Shown one piece after another: positions 31,885-42,274 of a DNA stretch of 64,000 nucleotides. Source of the DNA: Mesodorylaimus sp. YZB2_4. Its lineage: Eukaryota > Nematoda > Enoplea > Dorylaimida > Dorylaimidae. The notes beneath the pieces were generated by a model. That model ran no database searches, was not told the origin of the DNA, and saw only the letters and a list, made by a program, of their open reading frames with translations. Made by a program: the position numbers and the translations under genes. Where the stretch lies: positions 124,001-188,000 of the forward strand of contig JASANH010001533.1 in the NCBI GenBank assembly GCA_030248295.1, read 5' to 3'. Numbering within the stretch: position 1 is the stretch's first letter; every line of letters starts with the position of its first letter.

Positions 31885-32897
31885 TCACCGTTCGGGTGCA
31901 GCGCATATGCGTCCACATCCATCCCAGCAGCATTTGGCTTCTCCATCACATTCGCTATCATCATTGCATCGGTCGTAGCACAAGCGTGAAGGTCCGTAAT
32001 GGGCAGGGCAACGTCCCGGTTTATTTTTAAAGTCCTGAAATGGAAAGAATAACATTTCGATGCAAGAGCTGGGTTGTGTTTGCTGACTGATTGAGTGCGA
32101 CTGTGCCCGAGAGTTATGAGAAACAACATTCCTTAGTTGGGTGCGCTACGCGAGCAAACGTCAAATGAAAACGAGAAACCTGACTCCACGCGGGAGAGGC
32201 GCAAGCCTAATCCGACCTGGAAGGCGAGCTAATTGAAAGGATAACTTACCAAGCCAGCTCGTAGAGGGTCTGCTGCTGCAGGTTGTGCACGTTTGGGTAA
32301 TGGTGGAGCTGGCACTAGAGACATCGAAGGCCGCCTTTGTTGCTGCGATGATTGTTGTTCACTTTGACGAGCTAATGGGAATGAGCTTGATGTTGCCTGT
32401 GGCAAGTCCCTCCCGGCACCTTTGCGCGAAGCACGTCCAGCATTGGGTGATCGGGGAACGGGTGGCGGTGTAGGCCATGGGTATCTCTGACTCGGGCGTG
32501 CGGCCAGTGGCTGCGAAAGAGCGTTCGCGCTGGAGAAGGGATCTTTAGGGGAACCGTTTGACTGAAATTGCGATCTAGTGTCCAAAGGCAAGTCAAAGGC
32601 GTCATTTGATGGGGCAACGAGCTTGCCGGCGGGCTTTCTGTCATTCAGGACTGGGTGTAGTATTATTGCAGGAAATGGCGTGCCATCGTTATCTCTCCTG
32701 TTCGAGCCAATATCGTTACTATCGTCACCATCTGGATCGACCCCCAATATTCTCATATGCAGCCTTCGACGATCAGCCGCCTGCTGACGTGTTTCTGCTG
32801 GCATGCCACCGATTGACACTATCATCTGGCAGGCGAGCACGAGCCGAAGAATTTCTGCACTAATTTGGCGAAAACTGCATCCCATCAGATTCGCCAT
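31885..32897 (-). CDS. Secreted WAP-domain protein
   Basis: Two minus-strand exons, 32897-32250 and 32034-31885, join in phase 0 (GGCTTG|GTAAGT ... TTTCAG|GACTTT) to give 265 residues. The N-terminus has a signal-like hydrophobic core (EILRLVLACQMIVSIGG). A long Pro/Ser/Gln/Arg-rich linker follows. The C-terminal 45 residues are a complete WAP four-disulfide core: KPGRCPAHYGPSRLC, YDRCNDDSEC, then KCCWDGCGRICAAPER and stop, with all eight cysteines in family order. WAP domains are commonly serine-protease inhibitors or antimicrobial. The low-complexity plus Cys-domain plan parallels the convergent neighbour, suggesting shared extracellular use. Confidence 0.85.
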
Positions 32898-33559
32898 TGC
32901 CGTGTGGACTGCTTCTACTTACCGTTCGGGGGCGTTTACTGGAAGGTGTAGGATTATAGTAATCTGTTATTCTCTCCACGTCCCTTTTATGGGGTGAACC
33001 AGTTGTATCAGACACGAGCACCCCAGGCCTAATGTTGTAGTTAGGTGTTTGTCATTGCCATGCTGTATCCGGTACTCGACACGTTGCTGAGCCCAGTTGC
33101 ATCTGCGATGGATGATCGAGTCCGGTTTGAAAACTGGATTGTGAACTTGCGCGTGCTGTCCGAAAAGGCCAAATCGGTCTCGTGGTCATTAATTTTGGAA
33201 TGTCAGTTGCGTTATGTCCCCAAAGCAGTAACTACTTTCGTTTGAGGCATGATATCTAGTCTAGCACTATGTAGACGCGGCACAGTCCTGCTTAGCCCCC
33301 TGCGATAAAGTCATGATGCCAAGCTGGCTGTAAAAACCGTTTGCTCGGGTCGTTCTCTTTTCTTGAAAGTGACTTCACTGATCGAGCAGCGCATAAGTTA
33401 CAATGAGCGGAGGACAAAACCGTTTTCTTTTCGTGGACGGAATGTTTTTCGTACTGTCGCAAAGAGAGTCGTACGATTCACTACCAGATCATACTGGATG
33501 AACTTCGCATCTGATCAAAATTGACCTGTTTACTTATGTACTTATGAAATCCCCAGCCT
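32898..33559. other. Intergenic, no gene seen
   Basis: Upstream flank of the WAP gene; short frames only. Confidence 0.4.
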
Positions 33560-33811
33560 ATTGTAGTAGGTGTGTTTGGCCTGTGGGGAAGGTAGTGTAT
33601 CTGGTTGCCTTAACTGGCCGCCTTATACACGGAGCAGTATGTGGCTGCCTTGACTGGCCGCCGCATACAGCGCATCAGATGCCTTCATTGGCCGCTCGAC
33701 ACGCTCCTCCAGGCAAGGCTGAAACCCGTCGGGTTGATGTCTCAGCAACCTACTACTAGGTGACCTGCCTGTCCGTCTTCTCGAAAGCAGGGCTATTCCG
33801 CCTATTACACA
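33560..33811. mobile_element. Short repeat element with modular GGCCGC units
   Basis: The left end TGTAGTAGGTGTG and the right end, read on the other strand, TGTAATAGGCGGAATAGCCC are imperfect inverted repeats. Inside are three CTTNACTGGCCGC-type units and a CGGGTTGATGTCTCAGC motif. The 20-mer GGGCTATTCCGCCTATTACA recurs at 36543-36562 and the GGTTGATGTTTCA motif at about 36632, 35665 and 43120. It is probably a MITE related in part to the 20271/35579 family. Confidence 0.5.
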
Positions 33812-34848
33812 CGAATCTCTTCTGCATAATCCTCACACTCACCGGGATGATCTGAAACTAGATTCTAGACCCGAGGTGATCTGTGGCAAGCAGCGAAAGC
33901 ATAGGTGCCTGTACCTGAAGTACCTACTGTAACGCGTCTGTGACATGATACAAGGACTCACATGGAGCCGCACTAATCGGCCGCGCTGCCATCAGTCTTA
34001 TCGTCGGTTAGCGCATTGCGGTGTCCATTTTTCAATGCACTGTGTGCAGTAGATGCTTATAACTAATTTCTCAAGCTGCTTATTCATAAAGCAGCTCATT
34101 GTGAATCTCGGACCAGTTGCGCCAACAAATGTGGTCAAGGCATTTGCTTTCCGCGTCGAAGCGGGTTCAGGTTAGCACATGAATAGCCAAATCACAATAG
34201 AGGTCCTTGGTGCATCGGCTTTTTAAATGGAAATTGGTGAACAGGCAATGAATGTTAAGTGAAAACGAGACAAACAATATGATTTTAGAACGCCATGTGC
34301 TAGCTGATGCTACCGCGTTCACCATCCAAGTGCTTCCAACAAATAGCAGGGGCATTTTTGTAACTAAGTCGCCTGTGGTACCCCACCGGTTCGGTTTGCG
34401 CAAGCGTCAGATATCCCCGTCGTCAGACCAAATAGCGTAGCGGCTGCCTGGGTTCGATTCCCAGCCTCCAGTGGTCAGCGTCTATCGCCATGGGCAGTCC
34501 CCACAAGTGGGTGAATACATGTAGAAGCTGTCACATTCCATGGAGGAAACAATGATTTTAATAGCCTCATCGCAGATTCTGTACCTCTTAAACATGGCAG
34601 TGGGATCTGTCCCAGTTTTCTTGGAAGCCTAGATATTTCTGGTGAAGTCTAGCTGACATGTGCCTCATAAAATTAGTCCTTTTCCAGCGGTGCAGAAAAA
34701 CACTCGCGACGATCAGGAGAAGATTGCATCGAATTGTATTGCATCGTTATTACAAACATCAAATCACATCACATGAAAAGCATCGGAGCGAGATCGCAGC
34801 GCAACCGGCAAGTCATGGCGCAGCACATCAGATCGGATCATAGATCAC
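33812..34848. repeat. Intergenic with tRNA-like SINE fragment
   Basis: Positions 34428-34475 contain AGCGTAGCGGCTGCCTGG followed by the B box GGTTCGATTCC (34451-34461). No cloverleaf forms, so it is a SINE remnant rather than a tRNA gene. No protein-coding gene is recognised. Confidence 0.4.
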
Positions 34849-35304
34849 GTGTCAATCTTGATTTTCTTCATTGGCAGCATCATGGACGCCATCGCAGGCG
34901 CCTTTACCTTGCCGATAGGACGAACAGTCACTTATTGCGCCATCCTGGGAGCCCCAGCCTTTTTCATAATCGGATCGCCGACTATCGTCGACGCCTTCGC
35001 AAGCTTCTTGCGCTTTCCCTGGGTCTTCCCAATCCTACCCATGGCTAAAGATGCAGGCTTGTATGAAACCGGGCAACCGACGATCATCGACGGCATCGCG
35101 GGATTTCTCAGTTCTTCGGTTTATGAAAAAATGCAGCAAGAATATATCGAACCCAGTAGAACCAGTTCACACCTTACCATTGTAGGCGACGAAAATTGGG
35201 GGGGGCAGGAAGAGCACTGTCGAAACGTACTGTTCTCGTCCGAGTTTGAAGCAGACACGTCTTCCGCTGGGGCTTCTTTGCTCTGCTTTTCCTTTTTTTC
35301 TTGA
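34849..35304 (+). CDS. Possible membrane protein with ~34-residue internal repeats
   Basis: A 151-residue plus-strand frame is hydrophobic and contains three related units spaced about 102 bp: SIMDAIAGAF, PTIVDAFASFL and PTIIDGIAGFL. The periodicity is also visible in the DNA. The minus strand is partly open too (KKLAKASTIVGDPIMKKAG), and an Ala/Gly-rich minus frame lies next door at 35306-35488, so the coding strand is uncertain. No family is recognised. Confidence 0.3.
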   Translation: MSILIFFIGSIMDAIAGAFTLPIGRTVTYCAILGAPAFFIIGSPTIVDAFASFLRFPWVFPILPMAKDAGLYETGQPTIIDGIAGFLSSSVYEKMQQEYIEPSRTSSHLTIVGDENWGGQEEHCRNVLFSSEFEADTSSAGASLLCFSFFS

Positions 35305-35578
35305 ATCACGAACGTTTCATGGCCGTCAAGGCCAGACCGGCAGCCGCAGCGGCACCGCCGCCAACAAACGCCACGACTTGAAGTGCGGTGATCATCCCGT
35401 CGAAAGCCGCCCTATCCGGCAGCAAAGAACGAGTGAGACACGATTGTTGCTGGGCGAATAAGCCTGGGCAACTGCAGTGAAAGTGCAAAGTGTTTACAAT
35501 TGCTCACAGCAGTGTATTTACGTCAACGTTAAATTATTATAATTTTATGATTCGCTCGCCAACTGAGCCACTGCGGCT

Positions 35579-35774
35579 GTAACCCTCGTGCCTGGTAGGC
35601 CATGGCAAGTGGGAGAGAGTAATCGATACTCTCCCCTGGCTGGGAGACGTCAGCCCCTCGGGTTGATGTTTCAGCCGTAGGTATAGTACCAAGACTATCC
35701 TGCTCCAGTCGGAGTTTTTGTCCCGCCGACTAGGGTTGGCCGCCTCCCTCCTACGCCTACCAGGCTTGGTTACA
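35579..35774 (-). mobile_element. MITE copy B (196 bp), inverted relative to copy A
   Basis: This is the reverse complement of the element at 20271-20470 over its whole length, with scattered substitutions and small indels. It is flanked by the perfect 5-bp duplication CGGCT (35574-35578 and 35775-35779). Two independent insertions with different target sequences confirm element boundaries. Confidence 0.85.
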
Positions 35775-37887
35775 CGGCTCTGTGTGCTTTTATGTTAGCC
35801 ATGCCATTTTCTCTAAGATACCGCTGTCACTGATCGTGCTGTGAAATAATCGTGATCTATCAAAGGGCAGATTTGTGTCGTGATTTGATAATATTTCAAC
35901 TTTTTTAAAGGTATTGAGGACAAGCATTGAAAATGCATGGGAGACAGAAAAGGGCCAAGCCTTAAAAGAGGAGCTCGCTTATCTACACCTCGGTTAACTG
36001 AATAATTGCGACAAGTTCTGTATGTAGACCACGAGCAAAAGATTACATGATCCTCTGCTCGCGGCCACGATCAGTCGTCCTATTAATATTCATGCAGAAA
36101 AAGCAGCTTCTGCTCAGACTTTTTCCAAACCGTGATTTGCGTTTAGCAGTGGCCGAGTAGACCAGCCATCCTGAGCCCTGGTTCCACTCTGTGTATTGGC
36201 TGGTCCAAAAATTTTAAAGTCTGTCATAACAGACTTTTTTGGAAGTAATAAGACCGTTTTTCGTTTTTTGCTACAACTACTTTGGCCCAAAACACTTGTT
36301 CCTACAACTGAGAGAATTGGGTGACTATCTTAGGGCTTCTCCCAAACCTCTGAAAAACATGAACCTAAAACGGAACGTGAACCACAACTCTTACAGATAA
36401 ACTGCACAGATTTTTCTAAAATGTACTTCGATATACAGGCGGCAGGAAAAACAGCAAAATTACTTCTTTTATGCCTCTATCATATCCGATACCTTATTTT
36501 CCATTGAGCCCATCCGCTCCCCGCGGTATCTTCTCCAATTTAGGGCTATTCCGCCTATTACATTTGGCGTCACGGACTCAGAGGCCGCTTCTAGTCCGGA
36601 CTCACGAGGCCGTCACGGACTCGGAGGCCGCCCTCTCGGGTTGATGTTTCACCAGTCTTACGTTAGACTTCTAGAGGTCGCAGGCTGCTGCTCAGTGTTA
36701 GTGCTCAGTGTCGGAGTGCGTAAGCTCCCCGCGGCACCACTACGCGCCCCAAGGATTCGTACGACGGGAGTCAGGCGTCTAGACTCAGGAGGCGGCACCA
36801 AGGGAAAACTAGGATGGCAATGGATGGCCTAAGTCTCAGAAACGAGGCCCACGCAGTCCACGGTCCACGATAACTCGTGCGTTGTATAATGCTTGGCTAT
36901 GGATAAAGTATGGCCTGAACCCAAGAACGCATGTGTCTCCATCATTGACGATAAGTCACTCCTGCCATGAAGCTCAACATACATAGATGACACGGCGAAG
37001 GCACGCCTGCATGCAAAACATTTAATGTTGCGCACAATTCTGTGACAGTGGTCAACCTACTCGAATTTGACCGATCGATCCGAAATTTCTGATATCTGCA
37101 GTAAACGGATGGCTGGCTCGATCTGGTACGATTAGTACTCTGCAAATTTTCTAGTCCTTCTGACACGTTCACAAAGACAAGACAAGTTCGTGCGCTTGGG
37201 TGTGGTATATGAGTCTCCTTTGAATTATTTATATGCCCAAGCTAAGGAACGATAAGATAGTGGGAAAACCCTGAGCTTTGGTCCAGAATCTTCAATCTTC
37301 CCTGACTTTGCCCATGTCCTGGTTATTTTGGCGCTTGGGAATGATGGCCGTGCCCACCAAGATGTAATTGTTGTATAAGAGGACCTACTGTACTGTAGAT
37401 CGAGCTGGTCGATCATGCCTGATCCCCCTACCCCAACCCCATCAAACAAAGATTCTTTATCATTGCAGCCATGAACTCCGTATCGCCATCACCAATCAGT
37501 CTAGGACGACAGCTGTACTAACGCCGGTTTCACATCGAAGCCTTCTAGGAAGCGTTAGGACCATGCCGTCTGCTATGTCTATCGTGCAGTGCACCCGAAA
37601 ATAGTTTTACCATGTATTAGAATCCTAGGTGTACCTTGTTTCGTCAAAGCAGCCCTAGCAAATGCCTAATTGCATATGCACATTCGTATCACAGATCGCC
37701 ACGACTCATGGAAAACAGAGAAGACAAATAGAATAGAAATCTGGCAACAGTTAGATATAGCACTCCTCCGCGCTCCCCCCTCCCACCCCATGAAAAAGCA
37801 AAGCAAATATTCAAAGCGGACAGTTCAAAGTCCCAAAGGCAGTTTAGCTAAGCTAATCTCATATTCAGGGGCAGACCTTACTGGCCC
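35775..37887. repeat. Long gene-poor stretch with repeat fragments
   Basis: Contains the 20-mer shared with 33790-33809 at 36543-36562, three GTCACGGACTCNGAGGCCGC-type units (36570-36628) and CGGGTTGATGTTTCA at 36632. No gene is recognised elsewhere. Confidence 0.4.
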
Positions 37888-38619
37888 TCAGTATAGCATG
37901 CGGTCAGTCGAAGTGTAGATACGACGTATTCCATAGGCTGTTGGATATTTGGGCAGGCCGCTGGCCACACCAACAAAGGTTTCAGGCGCGCCTCGTATGA
38001 ATCTTAGATATCGATTGTCCACCTTTCGCTCGTAGCTGTTATAGACATAGGGTAGACTGTAGTCGTCGTAACGCAATCGATCACCAACGTATCGATCCAA
38101 ATATTGCTGCGATCGGCGCAGATATCCTTCCTCATCAAATTCGAAACGCGGTTTATCGACCACCTTAGTGTAATATGGTACGTGCACGAAATTCGGCCAG
38201 TAAGAAGAGGGCGTAACATAAGGCCTGCTTACGGCAACGTGCGTTTCGTAGTGTTTGGCTGGCGAATAAGCATCCGTGTACCACTTGCCCGTGTCAGTTC
38301 GACGTGACACTGACGAGCTAATGAATCGTTCTGGCACCCGTAGATCATAGGGCAACGCGTGTGATGGTGCCAACGAACTGTAAGTAGTCGAACGTTGGAC
38401 CGGCTTCTCGCTCACTACGGCTTCACGGATGTAAGTGACACCAGTCGCCGAAGCGGAACGAGCCAATCGACGAGGTCTTCCAAAAACCTCGTCCAAATAA
38501 GTGGCGAACTGTTCACGTGCTTGGGTTCGTTGATTGAATCCTTTGGCCGGATACGTGTCCCACCATCGAACACGCGAATCGATATCATCCTCGTAATTGA
38601 GCAAGGTGCCCGGTGCCAT
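37888..38619 (-). CDS. Tyr/Arg-rich protein of unknown function
   Basis: A single minus-strand exon of 243 residues starts MAPGTLLNYEDD. It has no signal peptide and no hydrophobic segment. It is rich in Tyr, Arg and Ser with scattered Trp, for example RVRWWDTYPAKGFNQRTQAR, SSYWPNFVHVPYYTKV and RYVGDRLRYDDYSLPY. The codon use and the unbroken length over 730 bp make it a real gene. The composition resembles filament-associated proteins such as microtubule inner proteins or sarcomeric accessory proteins, but no family signature is visible. A 5'-UTR intron is possible because GTAAGATGG follows the start region on the plus strand. Confidence 0.7.
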   Translation of the reverse strand: MAPGTLLNYEDDIDSRVRWWDTYPAKGFNQRTQAREQFATYLDEVFGRPRRLARSASATGVTYIREAVVSEKPVQRSTTYSSLAPSHALPYDLRVPERFISSSVSRRTDTGKWYTDAYSPAKHYETHVAVSRPYVTPSSYWPNFVHVPYYTKVVDKPRFEFDEEGYLRRSQQYLDRYVGDRLRYDDYSLPYVYNSYERKVDNRYLRFIRGAPETFVGVASGLPKYPTAYGIRRIYTSTDRMLY

Positions 38620-40140
38620 TGTAAGATGGTAAGTTCAACACGTTGTCACTGACAGCGAGCTCTGAGAAAGTGATGACACGCCTCGTTTTCAGGCCAGCAC
38701 CTCGAAAAGTGAGTAGGCGCATTTTAGAAAGCGAAACCAGGTCTTATTCAAGTTACGAGGAGGCATTGTCCCAAGCGTATTTTAAAGCTTTGTTCTCAAA
38801 GACTTTTTCGTATTTCGAGACTCGCCAAGTTTCCTGCACCCTCAGCTTATTCACAGCCACCTTCTCGTGTCTTTCTTTCGTTTTTCAGGCCCGGCCTGGC
38901 TTTCGCTGAGGTATAGTTTCATAACTCGGTGGTTTCAGTACGACGAGCAATAGCTGTGTGCCAGAGAGGGCCAAGTGTCAAAAAGTAGTCTGCTACCAAT
39001 GAACACGCTGTTTGGGTGCGTCAAAGTGAAGATGTCAGAGCTGAAGGCTATCCGATTATTCGAGTACACAAACGACGTTTGGTTGGCCCTTTTTACCCCC
39101 ACGTCGTTTGGTCCAGTGTAACGAAGTCTATTCATGATTTGTCATTTCAATTCATTTTTCCCAAATCATATATGCGCATAGCTTGTTTACTCAAAAGTCT
39201 TACCGGAGAGATAAAATTTTAGTTGAGATTGGTTTGGGGGAGGGGTCCAGAGGCAAAGCTTCGAAACGAACGTTCAAAAAATTGCTAAAATCGACAGTAA
39301 ATTATGAAATATTAGCATCTGCTTATGTAAACAACACACAATTACCGCAGAATGTAGGCTGCAACCAAGGTACCCCCTGCGCGGTGGGTTAGGCGACTGC
39401 CTGTCGCGCCTGGTGCGCTACTGGCGAATGTTTGACTCGCGGCTGGGGAAATTGTGTCTGATTGGTCCCTTCAGTGCCTTCAGTGCGCCTCCGCGTTTGG
39501 TGATGTGGTAAAATATAAACACCCCTCAAACCAGAATAAACTTTGTCAGTCTAATCATCAGTTTCAGTTGTGTGACAAAACCAGAAGACCCATAAGCTGC
39601 AAATATCGACCAAGGCCTGGGCAACATACGTATTGGAGGGGATTATTATGCGGCCTTGAAACTGGGTCGGACGTGGGGACGCATTTGCTGAGGAAGAGGA
39701 AGTGGAAGAATCTAAAATGTCATCATACGATCCCTAAGAATGTACGCAACAATGGTTTTGAACAAACACTTTTTTATACGTGCTCGTTCTAGCCGTCACG
39801 AGCTCTCATTATCGCACGTCAAACTGCAGCTTCATGACGATGTTTTTAGACGTCCCAGACCCGTTTCAAGTACCTGGCACGTGTTTTCATAAAAGACGCC
39901 AAATATGGCATGGAGAAAGGTCAGATAGGAAATGCACCCATTTAAAAAATGTGCGGTACCCTGAAGCTGTGCTTTCCGAACTCCCGTGTAGTCAGATTAA
40001 AATGCTGAGTGAGAGACGCCTTGGCATGGCACGAGGCAGCATAATAAAAGCTCTAATGTCCATGCCAAAATTCTCCTGAAGAAATCTAGATTCTAGAGCA
40101 TATCTCATTGGCGATTGGAAAATGTACTAATATCATGCAG
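38620..40140. repeat. Gene-poor stretch with SINE-like fragment
   Basis: Positions 39365-39450 (CTGGTGCGCTACTGGCGAATG, then TTGACTCGCGG) match the hairpin-arm sequence near 20975-21020 read on the other strand, a tRNA-like repeat. The rest has short frames only. Confidence 0.4.
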
Positions 40141-40834
40141 TTAGTGTGTAAGGTTTCTTAGAAGCTCATGACGATCTTGCAAGCTGAGATTCTTCTCAAG
40201 GCTTAACAGATTTCTTACATATCCCGTGACATCATTATCCCTCATGCGGAGACGGAAGCAAATAGAGCTCTTATAGGGTTTCTTATCACTCCTAGAAAAT
40301 TGCTGCCAAGAATCTTGAATGCGGGGCACAGTTAGACCTATGCACATACTAGGTATGTGGGCAACGCCTTTGATGTCTGTGCCAACGACACGTTGAGTTC
40401 AAGCTTCTTTAGCTGCCCGGAGCGTTAGCTCAAGGACACTGATTGGGTATGTTACTGATGCATACTTCACCTGAAAGCGCCTGGCCATTCGAACAGGGTA
40501 GGCATGACACAATTAGTTTATGAACTTGACCCCGATCCTTTAAAATTCCCAAGAAATTTGAGTTTAATAAACGAGAAAGGCAAGATGCCGCAGCTATTTG
40601 ATACAAGTACCTCATTTTACTATAAAACGAGATAGCCTATGAAAATTAAAATTTCTGCGACTTGTCATTTGACTCACCCTGAGTGAATTCATCGACCAGA
40701 GTCCGAGCGTGGCAGTAATTAAGTTTCCACGTTATAAAACTCGGTTTTGAAAGTCTGTCAGGTTTCATATTCCTAATGCTTAAAAACCTGCATGCTTCGA
40801 CATGTACGTCCATCGGGACTCCTAACCGAGACAT
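40141..40834 (-). CDS. Hypothetical multi-exon minus-strand gene
   Basis: Three minus-strand open segments look coding: one starting MSRLGVPMDVHVEACRFLS at 40834 with donor near 40675 (CAGGGTGAGT), one around 40620-40470 (QVHKLIVSCLPC), and a last one ending at 40141. The last contains VVGTDIKGVAHIPSMCIGL and TGYVRNLLSLEKNLSLQDRH, then ELLRNLTH and stop. The last exon is convincing in composition, but splice phases between the segments were not closed. No family is recognised. Confidence 0.35.
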
Positions 40835-41155
40835 TTTCGTAAATGCGAAAAGTTTTTTGCCGGACTGTGGCCTTTTTCATACCCGTCTGGCTTGGGATTT
40901 ACGTACATGGTCCAAAGTTTAGTATGTTTCCGGAAAGTTCTACTCGGTGTGTGATTTCGGCAGATTTTTTATGATAAGAAATCAGTCATGCTAAGAGATT
41001 GAATCGAGATAGAACTTTGGAGAGGCAAATAAGGCGAGGTGACGCACGTTCATTAGAGATGCTAGGAGACGTTTTATATCAATTCGACGCGTATCAACAC
41101 TATTTTCTTCTCGCTGAAAGCAACGAGGCGGAAAGAGTGAAGAGGTGTCTGAGCT

Positions 41156-41163
41156 AATATAAG
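41156..41163 (+). promoter_or_regulatory. TATA-like box of GPCR 3
   Basis: AATATAAG stands 46 nt before the start codon, with a possible initiator (TCATTCACTC) between. Short leader, as for the other two receptor genes here. Confidence 0.35.
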
Positions 41164-41209
41164 CTACTTATCCGCCATCATTCACTCGCACTCTTCAAAT
41201 CTGTCAGCC

Positions 41210-42274
41210 ATGGAGGACGAAGAAGCTTATACAGTGTCGCTCGAGACAGATAATTCTGCACAAACTTACTTCAATTGGATTAAATTCTCCAGTGCCATAT
41301 TTTTGTGTTGTTGTTCAGTGATCGGCTTATACGGCAATTTTATGTCGGCAGTCATTTTCTCTCATCCATCGATGAGGTCGTCAATCAACTTTTTATTAGC
41401 GGCTTTGAGTGTAACTGACATGCTGCTGCTAATATCTGTATTTCCTGTTCTGATCTTGCCTAATTTCAATGTGATTTATCCGACCCCCTTTCTCACGCAG
41501 TTGTATCCTTATACGATTCTCATATTTTATCCTATTTCGACAATGACACAAAGTTGCTCCGTCTGGACCTTCGTTATCGTATCAGCAGAACGGTACCTGG
41601 CCATTGTGAAGCCATTGCAGAGACACAAACTGATGACTATGACTGAAGCCAAGATGGCCCAGCTTATAGTGTATGTATGCGGTATCTCGTACAATGTCAT
41701 ACGCTTCTGGGAGTACAGACTAATGCCTATTGAGATTAGTAATAAAACCGGAAATAATACGGAAATGGATTCTGAAAGACACGAATTAGTCGAATATTTA
41801 AGATTAAGCCACTACTACCATCTCATATACTGCACCATTTTACATCTGTGCACTCACTTCCTCTTACCCTTCACAATCATAGTTACGTGCCACTTCTGTG
41901 TTTTTCGAGCACTTAAACGAGCTCGGCGTCAAATTCGTCACGTCCGCAGATCGGGTGGACGGAACCGTGGCACAACATTCATGATCATGACGGTCACTTT
42001 GGCATTCGTCTTTTTCAATTTTCTTCCATTAGTTGGCGATTTGTGGGAAGTAATTGATCCAAATTTGTACGACGGACCATGGATGAAAAGTGGCCTGCTC
42101 GTCAGCGAATTATCAAATTGCTTATCGGTTTTGAATTCATCGTGTACATTCGTCATATATTTAGCGTATTGCAGAAAATACAGACGTCTGTTCCTTCGAT
42201 ATTCCCGTATCGATCCAATACTCGAAGGGACACCACTGTCTCAAAATGAGTCTTTGTCTACAGCTTATTTGTAA
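41210..42274 (+). CDS. Intronless FMRFamide-receptor-like GPCR
   Basis: A 354-residue single-exon class A receptor. TM1 has IGLYGNFMSAVIF with the conserved Gly-Asn (42-43). TM2 has LAALSVTDMLLLIS with the conserved Asp (70). The TM3 end is VIVSAERYLAIVKPLQ with ERY at 127-129. TM5 is FLLPFTIIVTCHFCVF. A basic third loop is followed by TM6 (VTLAFVFFNFLPLVGDLW) and TM7 (SVLNSSCTFVIYLAYC), where NSSCTFVIY replaces NPxxY. The pattern (NSSxxFxIY after TM6 without CWxP) is typical of invertebrate FMRFamide/SRPR-type receptors. It should be a plasma-membrane peptide receptor. The tail is short and basic. Confidence 0.88.
   Translation: MEDEEAYTVSLETDNSAQTYFNWIKFSSAIFLCCCSVIGLYGNFMSAVIFSHPSMRSSINFLLAALSVTDMLLLISVFPVLILPNFNVIYPTPFLTQLYPYTILIFYPISTMTQSCSVWTFVIVSAERYLAIVKPLQRHKLMTMTEAKMAQLIVYVCGISYNVIRFWEYRLMPIEISNKTGNNTEMDSERHELVEYLRLSHYYHLIYCTILHLCTHFLLPFTIIVTCHFCVFRALKRARRQIRHVRRSGGRNRGTTFMIMTVTLAFVFFNFLPLVGDLWEVIDPNLYDGPWMKSGLLVSELSNCLSVLNSSCTFVIYLAYCRKYRRLFLRYSRIDPILEGTPLSQNESLSTAYL

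Noticed and set aside
34428-34475. Apparent second tRNA gene
   Set aside because: It has a good B box but no acceptor or anticodon pairing, so it is a SINE remnant.
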